A DNA stretch of 64,000 bases from an uncultured Atopobiaceae bacterium (GTDB taxonomy: Bacteria > Actinomycetota > Coriobacteriia > Coriobacteriales > Atopobiaceae): positions 16,564 through 80,563 of the forward strand of contig CAJTTF010000007.1 in NCBI GenBank assembly GCA_910579165.1, in the 5' to 3' direction. Position 1 is the stretch's first letter. Every line of letters starts with the position of its first letter. A program made the translations under genes and the position numbers. Positions 42,612-50,706 of the stretch are shown here, in pieces. A model generated the notes under the pieces. The model was given only the letters and a program-made list of their open reading frames with translations. It made no database searches and was not told the origin of the DNA.

Positions 42612-43487
42612 ATGCTCTTTATGAACACTCCCGCACCTAATAAAAATCCATCACCCACACCGTCGACGCCGCAGCCTTCAGTACAGACGCAACTATTCCA
42701 GCCAGATTTGCAACTTGTTCTAGAAGTGGGATATCAAGGTTCTGCTTATGCTGGTTTTGCCGAACAAGAATATGCGCCCACCGTTGCCGGCGAACTCCGG
42801 AAGGCTCTTACCATATTGCTTCATCGCGATGTTGAGCTCGTTTGTGCAGGAAGAACTGATGCAGGTGTTCACGCCCTGGCTCAGACAGTGGCCATACCTG
42901 TTCTGTTCGCGGAACGTGAAGCATTTTCTTCCAAAAGAATTCTTGAGGGTCTGCAAGCCCTTGTTCCCAACGATATTTCCATTCGCGGAGTTTACGCTGC
43001 AGGGCCTTTATTCTCGCCGCGCTTTGATGCTCTTTCGCGCACGTACAACTACCGCATCGCACAAGGACTTCCTCCACTATTGTCGGCACCGTTTACCGCG
43101 TGGGAAAAACATCCCTTAGATATTACGCTCATGCGGCGTGCAGCACGATATTTTATTGGGACACACGATTTCACTTCGTTTTGCCGAGCGGCTTCTGCAA
43201 AGGACAAGAACACGGAGCGAACCATCAATAAGATTAAGGTAATACCCGAGGAACTTATGGGTGATTCATTGATTTCGATTCAGATTGAAGGCCGTGCATT
43301 TCTTCACAACATGGTACGCATTATGGTTGGATCCCTTGTCATGGTGGGAAGGGGAAAGCGGGATCCTCACTGGATTCAAGAGGTCTTGGATGCTGCGGAC
43401 AGAAAGGCAGCAGGACCAACCTTTCCACCACAAGGCCTGCTTTTCGAAAAGGTGCGCTACAAGCCTGGTACCTTTGAGCCGTGGTAG
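42612..43487 (+). CDS. truA: tRNA pseudouridine synthase A
   Basis: 291 residues. Makes pseudouridine at positions 38-40 of tRNA anticodon arms. Catalytic Asp in CAGRTDAGVHALAQT; SPRFDALSRTYNYRI, FIGTHDFTSFCRA and QIEGRAFLHNMVRIMVGSLV. ATG 42612 has GGAGG 9 bp upstream. A Pro/Thr-rich 30-residue N-terminus precedes the fold. Its 3' end is duplicated 49 bp downstream. Confidence 0.93.
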   Translation: MLFMNTPAPNKNPSPTPSTPQPSVQTQLFQPDLQLVLEVGYQGSAYAGFAEQEYAPTVAGELRKALTILLHRDVELVCAGRTDAGVHALAQTVAIPVLFAEREAFSSKRILEGLQALVPNDISIRGVYAAGPLFSPRFDALSRTYNYRIAQGLPPLLSAPFTAWEKHPLDITLMRRAARYFIGTHDFTSFCRAASAKDKNTERTINKIKVIPEELMGDSLISIQIEGRAFLHNMVRIMVGSLVMVGRGKRDPHWIQEVLDAADRKAAGPTFPPQGLLFEKVRYKPGTFEPW

Positions 43488-43542
43488 TCGATAAGAAATA
43501 ATGTGTTACATACCTGGTATCTTTGAACCTTGGTAGTTGATA
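43458..43542. repeat. 49-bp tandem duplication of the truA 3' end
   Basis: 43458-43493, covering codons for YKPGTFEPW and the TAG, matches 43507-43542 at 30 of 36 positions. The second copy lies in the intergenic region. Confidence 0.8.
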
Positions 43543-43649
43543 GTGTTGCATCTAAGGGCGTTCTGTTGGGCGATAAGCCCCTAGTATGCAAGGATTGACT
43601 AGAATGAATGCGAGAAAAGCGCGCGGTAAGAAGGGGAGCGCTACAGGAC

Positions 43650-43658
43650 TGATACAAT
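43650..43658 (+). promoter_or_regulatory. Candidate extended -10 before the metal exporter
   Basis: TG at 43650-43651, one base, then TACAAT (43653-43658), 69 bp before the ATG. No clear -35. Confidence 0.4.
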
Positions 43659-43726
43659 ACGAGTATACGAAGTACGCTCTTCGCAAGAACGCAAAGCTCG
43701 AAAAAGAAAGCAACTAGAGGAAAGCC

Positions 43727-44932
43727 ATGCCAGAATTACTTGATACTCTGCTCGACGTCTTTCTCGACGCGTTTAAGGATACCCTTACTCTTATACCTTT
43801 TCTCTTCATAACCTATCTGGCGATGGAGGCCCTAGAGCATTCTGCAGCGCACTTCTCGGAGCGCGTAGTCGTACGTGCCGGTAAGGCTGGCCCCGTTCTC
43901 GGTTCTCTGTTGGGTGCCCTGCCTCAGTGCGGGTTTTCTGCTATGGCAGCCACGCTCTATGCTGGTCGCGTGGTGACGGTTGGTACGGTCTTTGCCGTAT
44001 TTCTTTCTACATCCGATGAGATGCTCCCCGTATTTATCAGCGAAGGAGCGCCAATTGAAACGATTTTGACCATCATTGGCCTTAAGGTGCTCATTGGTAT
44101 GCTGGCGGGTTTACTTGTGGATGCGTGCATACGTTTAGTAAGAGGAAATCGTCACGACAGGCTGCGTATCCACGAGCTTTGCATTCAAGACAACTGCGAT
44201 TGCGCATCTATTGAAGATGATGTACACGATGCTGTTTCTGGAACTGAAGGCAATTCAGGGGAGCATTTGGAGGGTGATTCTTCATCTCGCGCAATATCAG
44301 TAGAGCTTTCCCATGCTGTTCCACATGAGAGCCAGGATGTGCAGAAACGCACAGTTGAAGCCGCGGCCCTCGCTGCTTATAAGGATGATGGCTTTGCACC
44401 TCATAGTGAGAAAGGGCATCCAGAACATGAAAACAGCTCTGTGCAGGAGTCGAAAAATGACCATGCCTGTGCAAACTGTTCCTGTTCTCATCATCACCAT
44501 GGAGCCAGCCATGGACATGGTCACGCTCACGGCCATGGTTCTATCTGGAGAAGCGCCCTGATTCATACTGTACAAGTAACGCTCTTTATTTTTCTCATCT
44601 CGCTCATTCTCGACGGCATTATTACGTTCGTAGGCGAGGATGCGCTCGCCAACTTTATGAATCAAAATGCGATACTTTCAATATTTGCATCGGGACTTGT
44701 GGGTCTCATTCCTAACTGTGCTGCAAGCGTTGCGATATCTGACCTCTATCTTCAGGGAGCGCTGGGAACTCCTGCGATGATGGCGGGACTTCTTGTTGGA
44801 GCTGGCGTTGGTTTGCTTGTACTCTTTCGTTCAAACCGTCCACAGCGAAACAACGTGGTCATTCTAACTGTTCTCTATGCCATTGGTGTCGCCATTGGCT
44901 TAGTGTTCTACGCAATAGGATTAGCAATCTAG
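43727..44932 (+). CDS. ArsP_2-type heavy-metal exporter, His-rich loop
   Basis: 401 residues, about ten membrane helices in two halves. The halves carry related motifs GALPQCGFSAMAATLYAGR and GLIPNCAASVAISDLYLQGA. This matches the ArsP_2 (DUF2899) group, annotated as putative arsenic or manganese exporters. A central soluble loop of ~120 residues (about 145-275) contains HHHHGASHGHGHAHGHG and acidic stretches, likely metal-binding. Substrate not determinable. AGAGGAAAGCC upstream. A glycosyltransferase starts 2 bp after the stop. Confidence 0.75.
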   Translation: MPELLDTLLDVFLDAFKDTLTLIPFLFITYLAMEALEHSAAHFSERVVVRAGKAGPVLGSLLGALPQCGFSAMAATLYAGRVVTVGTVFAVFLSTSDEMLPVFISEGAPIETILTIIGLKVLIGMLAGLLVDACIRLVRGNRHDRLRIHELCIQDNCDCASIEDDVHDAVSGTEGNSGEHLEGDSSSRAISVELSHAVPHESQDVQKRTVEAAALAAYKDDGFAPHSEKGHPEHENSSVQESKNDHACANCSCSHHHHGASHGHGHAHGHGSIWRSALIHTVQVTLFIFLISLILDGIITFVGEDALANFMNQNAILSIFASGLVGLIPNCAASVAISDLYLQGALGTPAMMAGLLVGAGVGLLVLFRSNRPQRNNVVILTVLYAIGVAIGLVFYAIGLAI

Positions 44933-44934
44933 CA

Positions 44935-46110
44935 ATGAAAACGCGTCTAGATAACATTCAGCAAGGAAAGCAGTCCCCTGAGCCGCTCGTTACGCTCATC
45001 ATGCCCTGCTATAACATCGCTCCCTTTGTGAAGCATTGCGTAGAGTCGCTCCTTGCACAAACCTATGCCAACTGGGAACTCATTGCGGTTGACGACGGAT
45101 CTTCCGATGATACAGGTTCTGTTCTCGATTCGCTTGCTGCAGAAGAGCTAGCACGTGCAACAGAGGAAGGACGTGCTAACCGTATTCGCGTCATTCATAC
45201 CTCTAATCAAGGTGCTCCTGCGGCCCGCAATCTTGCTATGGAGCAGGCACAGGGAACCTACATTCACTTCATTGATGGCGACGATTGGGTTGAGCCCACA
45301 ATGCTTGCAGATGAGGTTCAGCTTGCCGAGAAGTACCAGTTGCAGCTCGTTGTCTCTGGATTCCTTATAGAAACATACTGGGAAGCTCCGCAAGTTCTGG
45401 ATGAGAAGGGGATGGCTAGCTTTCTTGTGAACGGAGCGCATCTTACTGAAGAGAAGACGTATCGGTATGAGGTTTTTAAGAGTCAAGAAGCCTTTAGGCG
45501 CGCGTGTTATCAACTGTTCGATCAAAACTTGCTCTATACGCCTTGGAATAAATTGTTCCTTACATCTTATATTCGCGAACACAACCTTCAGTTTCAATCC
45601 ACGTTTTGGGACGATTTCCCCTTTGTTCTTGACTACATTCGTGATGTAGAGCGCGTTGGCGTGATTCCAAAAACGTACTATCATTTCTTGCGTCTGCGTC
45701 AGGAATCAGAGACGGCTCGCTGGCGAGAAGGTATGTACGAGAAACGCGAAGAAGAGCACGAGTGGATGCAAAGTCTCTATAAGCATTGGGGGCTCACGGA
45801 CGATGCAAACGTAAAGGAGCTCCTGGCTCGTCGCTACGTTGAACGTTTGGTGGGGTGCGTAGAAAATATCGCGAATCCAGCATGCAGCCTTTTGTTTTCT
45901 CAAAAGCGCGCCGAGATCCGCAGGATGATATCAACGCCTCAGGTGACGGAGGCCCTCCAAGAAGCTCAGCCGCGATCCCTCTACATGAAGATGATGCTAG
46001 GACCAATCCGTCTACAAGCAGTTTTCCTCGTGTTACTTGAAGGACGCGTTATAAGCGCTGTAAAGAGAAGAAGTACGCGACTCTTTGCAACGCTTAAGGC
46101 GCACCGTTAG
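44935..46110 (+). CDS. Glycosyltransferase family 2
   Basis: 391 residues. GT-A fold: VTLIMPCYNIAPFVKHCVES, nucleotide-binding AVDDGSSDDT, NQGAPAARNLAMEQAQG and the metal-binding FIDGDDWVEP. The C-terminal 150 residues contain FWDDFPFVLDYI and a helical end. Probably builds a surface polysaccharide or glycolipid; acceptor unknown. Two bases after the exporter gene, so co-translated. It ends 3 bp from the convergent FKBP gene with no terminator between. Confidence 0.87.
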   Translation: MKTRLDNIQQGKQSPEPLVTLIMPCYNIAPFVKHCVESLLAQTYANWELIAVDDGSSDDTGSVLDSLAAEELARATEEGRANRIRVIHTSNQGAPAARNLAMEQAQGTYIHFIDGDDWVEPTMLADEVQLAEKYQLQLVVSGFLIETYWEAPQVLDEKGMASFLVNGAHLTEEKTYRYEVFKSQEAFRRACYQLFDQNLLYTPWNKLFLTSYIREHNLQFQSTFWDDFPFVLDYIRDVERVGVIPKTYYHFLRLRQESETARWREGMYEKREEEHEWMQSLYKHWGLTDDANVKELLARRYVERLVGCVENIANPACSLLFSQKRAEIRRMISTPQVTEALQEAQPRSLYMKMMLGPIRLQAVFLVLLEGRVISAVKRRSTRLFATLKAHR

Positions 46111-46113
46111 AGC

Positions 46114-46686
46114 TTAATCTTCAATTTCAACCAATTCAATCAAAAATGTCAGGTACTGACCTGCCATTTTATTATTGGCATCAAGCGTAACAGTATCGCC
46201 ATCTTTGGCCGTTACAACGGCTTGGACAGGAGAGCCGCCCGAACCAGTTAGATAGACAGAATCGCCAATGTTCAACGTATCGTAATTGGGCACCTGGCTC
46301 TTGTCGTAGGTGTAGATAAGAGCAGCGTTACGCTCACCGTAGGCTTCATCGGGGGAAAGGCGCACGGTTTTTTTCTCACCCAAGGTCATGCTTTTAACGG
46401 CCTCATCGAAGCCTCTAATCATCTGGCCAGCGCCTACCGTGAACTCAAGCGGCTCACCACGGTCATAGCTGGAATCAAATTGCGATCCATCATCAAGTGT
46501 ACCCTTGTAGTGAACTTTGACTTTTTTGCCTGTGTTATCCACCGAATTCTCCTTTGTCTGGTTTGTAGATTCTTGTATGGTTGCGCTAGAGCAGCCGCTG
46601 AGCGCGCCTGCAAGAGGAACACTTGTAGCAAGAAGAAGACAGCAGGCCAGAGAAGCAACGCGTTTCTGGTGAATGCGCATAAGCAT
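46114..46686 (-). CDS. FKBP-type peptidyl-prolyl isomerase lipoprotein
   Basis: 190 residues. Signal peptide with lipobox LSGC (Cys near residue 32), a Ser/Thr/Asn linker, then an FKBP domain (KVKVHYKGTLDDGSQFDSSY, GAGQMIRGFDEAVKSMTLGE) with a SlyD-like insert (PDEAYGERN... to DANNKMAG). No His-rich tail. Likely a membrane-anchored foldase for exported proteins. AAGGAGGAAGATGT lies upstream. Last gene of the minus-strand prs-nfnAB run. Confidence 0.88.
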   Translation of the reverse strand: MLMRIHQKRVASLACCLLLATSVPLAGALSGCSSATIQESTNQTKENSVDNTGKKVKVHYKGTLDDGSQFDSSYDRGEPLEFTVGAGQMIRGFDEAVKSMTLGEKKTVRLSPDEAYGERNAALIYTYDKSQVPNYDTLNIGDSVYLTGSGGSPVQAVVTAKDGDTVTLDANNKMAGQYLTFLIELVEIED

Positions 46687-46698
46687 ACATCTTCCTCC

Positions 46699-48105
46699 TT
46701 ATGATAGAACTTCAATCATAGAAGCGGCAGCCTTCTTTCCTGCGCCCATCGCAAGAATTACGGTAGCTGCACCAGTAACGATGTCACCACCTGCCCAGAT
46801 GCGTTCATCGGAAGTTCTGCCGTTCTCATCCGTCTCAATATAGCCCCACTTGTTGAGTTTGACGGGTGCGGTCATTGCAGCAAAAGGATTGGCGTTTGTT
46901 CCTATGGCAGTAATAGCAACGTCGCAAGCAAGTTCAAATTCAGAACCGGGAATGCGGACAGGACGACGGCGCCCTGATTCATCCGGTTCACCAAGTTCCA
47001 TCTTTTCTAGCTTGACCTTTTCCACAAAACCATCTTCGCCAGCGATAAACTCGAGGGGACTTACGAGTTCCATAACGGCAACGCCTTCTTCTTTTGCGTG
47101 GTGTAATTCGGCAATACGAGCCGGCATCTCTTTTTCTGAGCGACGATATGCGAGCGTAACGCTGTCAGCTCTTAGGCGAAGTGCCGTACGTGCCGCATCC
47201 ATGGCAACATTGCCGCCGCCAAATACAACCACATTTTTTCCATGCTTAATAGGTGTGGCGTATTCGGGGAATTTGTTGGCCTTCATAAGGTTGACACGCG
47301 TGAGGTACTCGTTTGCACAGAAAACACCGGGAAGGTTTTCACCAGGGATATTGAGAAACTTAGGGAGGCCTGCGCCAACTGCAATATAGAGAGCATCGAA
47401 CCCTAGTGAACCAAAGAAATCTTTTTCATCGTAAAGACGCCCGGCAACGGCGTTGTATTCAAAAGTAACGCCCAGGTCACATAAACCTTCTATCTCCCGT
47501 TTTACAATTTCTTTGGGCAAGCGGAACTCAGGAATTCCATAGGTGAGTACGCCCCCACCCGTCTGAAATGCTTCAAAGACCGTAACCTCAAAACCTGCAC
47601 GTGCAAGTTCTCCAGCGCAGGCAATGCCTGAGGGTCCCGAGCCAATAACGGCTACCTTTTTGCCGTTTGAAGGTTTGCATACGGGCGTGGCACCAATGCT
47701 AGGGGTCATGTCGCCCAGGAAACGCTCAAGTTGACCAATGGCTATGGGATCATCGCCCGTGCGATTAAGAATGCAATTGCCTTCACATTGATTCTCCTGT
47801 GGGCAGACGCGTCCACAAACAGAGGGAAGCATGCTTGCCTCACGAATAGTGGCCAACCCTGCCGCCATGTCGCCCTCGCGGATGTGGCGAATAAATTCAG
47901 GTATATTGATTCCAACGGGGCACCCACTTACGCACTGCGGCTTCTTGCAGTCAAGGCAGCGGTTGGCTTCTTCTATAGCATTCTCGGTGGTATATCCCGT
48001 GTCGACTGGATCAAAGTTGTGCGCGCGAATCTCTGCTGGAACCTCGTTAGCTGCAACGCGAGGATCCTTATTGTTAGCCTTGTATTTTCCGTCTACGATT
48101 GGCAT
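46699..48105 (-). CDS. nfnB: NADPH-dependent oxidoreductase, GltD/NfnB/SudA type
   Basis: 468 residues. N-terminal Fe-S region (CLDCKKPQCVSGCPVGINIP, CGRVCPQENQCEGNC), then FAD-binding VIGSGPSGIACAGELARAGF and NADPH-binding VVFGGGNVAMDAARTALR. Paired with nfnA (13-bp overlap), it forms the ferredoxin:NADP/NAD oxidoreductase module that couples NADH, NADPH and ferredoxin by flavin bifurcation in anaerobes. Glutamate synthase small subunit is the alternative, but no large-subunit gene is adjacent. Confidence 0.85.
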   Translation of the reverse strand: MPIVDGKYKANNKDPRVAANEVPAEIRAHNFDPVDTGYTTENAIEEANRCLDCKKPQCVSGCPVGINIPEFIRHIREGDMAAGLATIREASMLPSVCGRVCPQENQCEGNCILNRTGDDPIAIGQLERFLGDMTPSIGATPVCKPSNGKKVAVIGSGPSGIACAGELARAGFEVTVFEAFQTGGGVLTYGIPEFRLPKEIVKREIEGLCDLGVTFEYNAVAGRLYDEKDFFGSLGFDALYIAVGAGLPKFLNIPGENLPGVFCANEYLTRVNLMKANKFPEYATPIKHGKNVVVFGGGNVAMDAARTALRLRADSVTLAYRRSEKEMPARIAELHHAKEEGVAVMELVSPLEFIAGEDGFVEKVKLEKMELGEPDESGRRRPVRIPGSEFELACDVAITAIGTNANPFAAMTAPVKLNKWGYIETDENGRTSDERIWAGGDIVTGAATVILAMGAGKKAAASMIEVLS

Positions 48106-48941
48106 GCGCAGCCCTCCTCATGGTACTTGCGGGCATAGTTATTAGCTTCTTGCTCTTCTGTGCGATAAGAACCCTGGCGTGCGCAGAGGTCATCCCAATC
48201 AACTTTTGATCCGTTAAAGTCAGGTCCATCCACGCAGGCAAATTTTGTCTCTCCGTCTACAGTAACGCGACAGCAGCCACACATTCCAGTACCATCAACC
48301 ATAATGGGGTTGAGAGAGGCAACGATAGGGATGTTGTATTTATCACAGGTAAAAGAGGAAAATTTCATCATAGGAACAGGCCCCACAGCAAAGACCTCAT
48401 CGATTACACCTTCCGTACAGAGGCGCTCGAGAGGAGCAGTTACGACACCTTTTTCGCCTGCAGAGCCGTCATCGGTAGTAATGAAGAGATGCTTTAACGG
48501 AAGTTCCTCAAATTGACGTTGTAGAATCAAAAGTTCTTTCGTGCGAGCTCCCATAATGACTGAGACCTCGGAGCCAGCTTCACAAAGCGCGCGCGCAACT
48601 GGATAGGCAATAGCCAGACCAACACCGCCACCAATGACGGCCCAACGCTGCCTTTTCATTTCTGTGGGCTGACCAAGAGGGCCCGTGATATCCAAAATGG
48701 TATCGCTAGCCTCAAGCTTGGAGAGCTCTTGCGTGGTGGCACCTATAACCATAAAAATGAACTCTATCCAGCCTTCTTCTCGGTTCCAATCGGCAAACGT
48801 AAAGGGTACGCGCTCACCTTCCTCATTGATACGGACCATAAGAAACTGACCCGCTTGCGCCTTGCGAGCCATTGCAGGAGCGGCTACCCTGAACTTGTAA
48901 ACAGTGTTGGAATACTGTGTCTTTTCCAAAATCTCAAACAT
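48093..48941 (-). CDS. nfnA: Ferredoxin-NADP reductase-like subunit NfnA
   Basis: 282 residues. FAD/NAD-binding reductase like sulfide dehydrogenase SudB or dihydroorotate dehydrogenase electron-transfer subunit. VIGGGVGLAIAYPVARAL and MGARTKELLILQ nucleotide motifs; C-terminal 2Fe-2S region GTGMCGCCRVTVDGETKFAC with a further Cys near the end. Overlap with nfnB indicates a complex. 33 bp downstream of prs. Confidence 0.85.
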   Translation of the reverse strand: MFEILEKTQYSNTVYKFRVAAPAMARKAQAGQFLMVRINEEGERVPFTFADWNREEGWIEFIFMVIGATTQELSKLEASDTILDITGPLGQPTEMKRQRWAVIGGGVGLAIAYPVARALCEAGSEVSVIMGARTKELLILQRQFEELPLKHLFITTDDGSAGEKGVVTAPLERLCTEGVIDEVFAVGPVPMMKFSSFTCDKYNIPIVASLNPIMVDGTGMCGCCRVTVDGETKFACVDGPDFNGSKVDWDDLCARQGSYRTEEQEANNYARKYHEEGCACQS

Positions 48942-48974
48942 AGATATCCCTTCGTAATATCTGGCGATCCACCA

Positions 48975-49973
48975 TTAAAGATTCATATCGGCGCCAAACA
49001 TGTCCGAGACGCTCGTTTCGTTGTAGATGCGCTGGATGCAGTCGGAGAACTCATCGGAGACCGAAAGAACAGTAATCTTTTCGATGAGGTCTTCTGGCTT
49101 AATAGGTACAGCGTCTGTGACGACGCACTCCTCAATAGGGGCTTCTTGTATACGCGCAATGCCATCTCCCGAGAAAAGACCGTGCGTAGCACAAACATAG
49201 ATATCTCCGGCGCCCAAACGCTTAAGTTCCCTAATAGAGGCACATAATGTGCCGGCGGTGTCAATCATGTCATCGTTGATGACGCAGGTTTTATCCTTGA
49301 TATCGCCAATAATCCCGGTAACTTCTGCTTGGTTATGACCGGGGCGCCCCTTATGCGCAATGGCAAGTGAGCATTCCAGCATGTCTGAAAGCTCCTTCGC
49401 TGCTTTTGCGCGCCCTACATCTGGGGACACAACAACGAGATTATCGGTATCAAAGTGCTTGTCATTAAAGTATTGGCCAAAGAGGGGGAGTGCCGTAAGG
49501 TGATTTACAGGCACATCAAAAAAGCCTTGGATAGTGTTTTGATGAAGATCGAGGGCCACAACGCGGTCAACACCGGAGGTTTCAAGCAGGTTTGCCATAA
49601 GGCGTGCCGTAATTGGCTCGCGCGGAGCGGCCTTTCTATCTTGGCGCGCATAGCCAAAGTGAGGAATAACTGCAGTAAATGTCCTGCAAGAAGCACGTTT
49701 TGCAGCATCTGCAGCAATAAAAGTTTCCAAAACGAGATCGTTCACATTTGGACCGCAAATAGATTGAACGAAAAAGACATCCGCGCCACGCACCGACTCA
49801 TCGTAGCGGCAGTAAATCTCGCCATTTGCGAATTTCTCAATTCTGAGACCGGAGAGCTCAACCTCAAGATCATCTGCAATTTTTTGAGAGAGTTCGGGGT
49901 TTGAAGTGCCAGAGTAGAGCTTGAATTTTTTTACCATCCAGGTTGCCGCATTAAGGTCTTGCGTAAGATTCAT
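48975..49973 (-). CDS. prs: Ribose-phosphate pyrophosphokinase
   Basis: 332 residues. Makes PRPP from ribose-5-phosphate and ATP. KLYSGTSNPELSQKIADDLE, RYDESVRGADVFFVQSIC, PHFGYARQDRKAAPREPITA, DLHQNTIQGFFDVPVNHLTA, VVSPDVGRAKAAKELS and the PRPP loop VINDDMIDTAGTLCASIREL. ATG 49973 has AAAGGCAGGAC upstream; an internal ATG at 49937 is closer to the family start. Leads the minus-strand run with nfnA, nfnB and the FKBP. Confidence 0.94.
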   Translation of the reverse strand: MNLTQDLNAATWMVKKFKLYSGTSNPELSQKIADDLEVELSGLRIEKFANGEIYCRYDESVRGADVFFVQSICGPNVNDLVLETFIAADAAKRASCRTFTAVIPHFGYARQDRKAAPREPITARLMANLLETSGVDRVVALDLHQNTIQGFFDVPVNHLTALPLFGQYFNDKHFDTDNLVVVSPDVGRAKAAKELSDMLECSLAIAHKGRPGHNQAEVTGIIGDIKDKTCVINDDMIDTAGTLCASIRELKRLGAGDIYVCATHGLFSGDGIARIQEAPIEECVVTDAVPIKPEDLIEKITVLSVSDEFSDCIQRIYNETSVSDMFGADMNL

Positions 49974-50043
49974 GTCCTGCCTTTCCGGGGTAGCACTGCT
50001 TATACGACGCAAATCTTAGGTGTGGATGTAGTTCTCTTTGCAC

Positions 50044-50066
50044 CGCTTTGTATTCTAGACAAAGCG
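50044..50066 (-). promoter_or_regulatory. Perfect 8-bp dyad upstream of prs
   Basis: CGCTTTGT (50044-50051), 7-bp centre ATTCTAG, ACAAAGCG (50059-50066), about 70 bp before the prs ATG. The centre includes TAGAAT on the minus strand, a possible -10. Operator or hairpin. Confidence 0.5.
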
Positions 50067-50235
50067 CTTCAAAAAGTGAGTGACAATCACAAAGTTCTGA
50101 AGAAAAGTGACCTTATCTGTCTTTGCGAAGAGGAGAAAGCGAAGAAGAAAAGAAGAGAATGAGCGAGCAGGAGGACTGAAGGACAGGAGAGGAAGAGAGC
50201 GGTAAAAAGAAGAGGAGTGGAGCAGAGGAAAATAA

Positions 50236-50310
50236 TGGCTGGGGCACTAGGATTCGAACCTAGATAGCTGGCACCAAAAGCCAGAGTCTTAGCCATTGGA
50301 CGATGCCCCA
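50236..50310 (-). tRNA. tRNA-Gln (TTG)
   Basis: On the minus strand: acceptor TGGGGCA/TGCCCCA, anticodon stem CTGGC/GCCAG with loop TTTTGGT giving anticodon TTG, T-loop TTCGAAT, discriminator G and encoded CCA. The + strand between it and prs (about 50120-50232) is almost all purine, so the minus-strand transcript is pyrimidine-rich there. Confidence 0.94.
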
Positions 50311-50660
50311 GTAGCAGTCGGCAGCTTATAAACAGAGGTACGAGGTGTAGATATTCACTGCTCCTATGCGTGAAAGTGCTCTTTTTGGCTCTTTCAGTGA
50401 AGGTCACCACGCCGCTTTCTGCAAAGCTGCGCGATAAATTTTAACAGCCACACATAAAACTCGCAAGCACTTCCTACAAATGCTTCCTTTGGAAAAGAGA
50501 ACCGTGCATAATTGCTTGGCGCCTAAACCTCGGCGTGACGCTTAATCGTTTAAGCAATCTTAAGTAATGGAATGAGTTTCTGTCTTACAAGAGGATGCTG
50601 GAAATCAATGCTGGCAAATAATTCGTTCTATTGTTCTCGTGACTCGTTCTAAATAAGACA

Positions 50661-50693
50661 CGAAGTTCGCTACAATACAAGAAAATAACTTCG
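50661..50693 (+). promoter_or_regulatory. glmU promoter -10 inside a dyad
   Basis: TACAAT (50671-50676), 31 bp before the glmU ATG, lies between CGAAGTT (50661-50667) and AACTTCG (50687-50693), a perfect 7-bp inverted repeat. The 396-bp gap 50311-50706 also has a hairpin near 50370-50398 (TGAAAG.GC/GC.CTTTCA) and no gene that I can see. Confidence 0.45.
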
Positions 50694-50706
50694 AAAAGGA
50701 CCTCTC

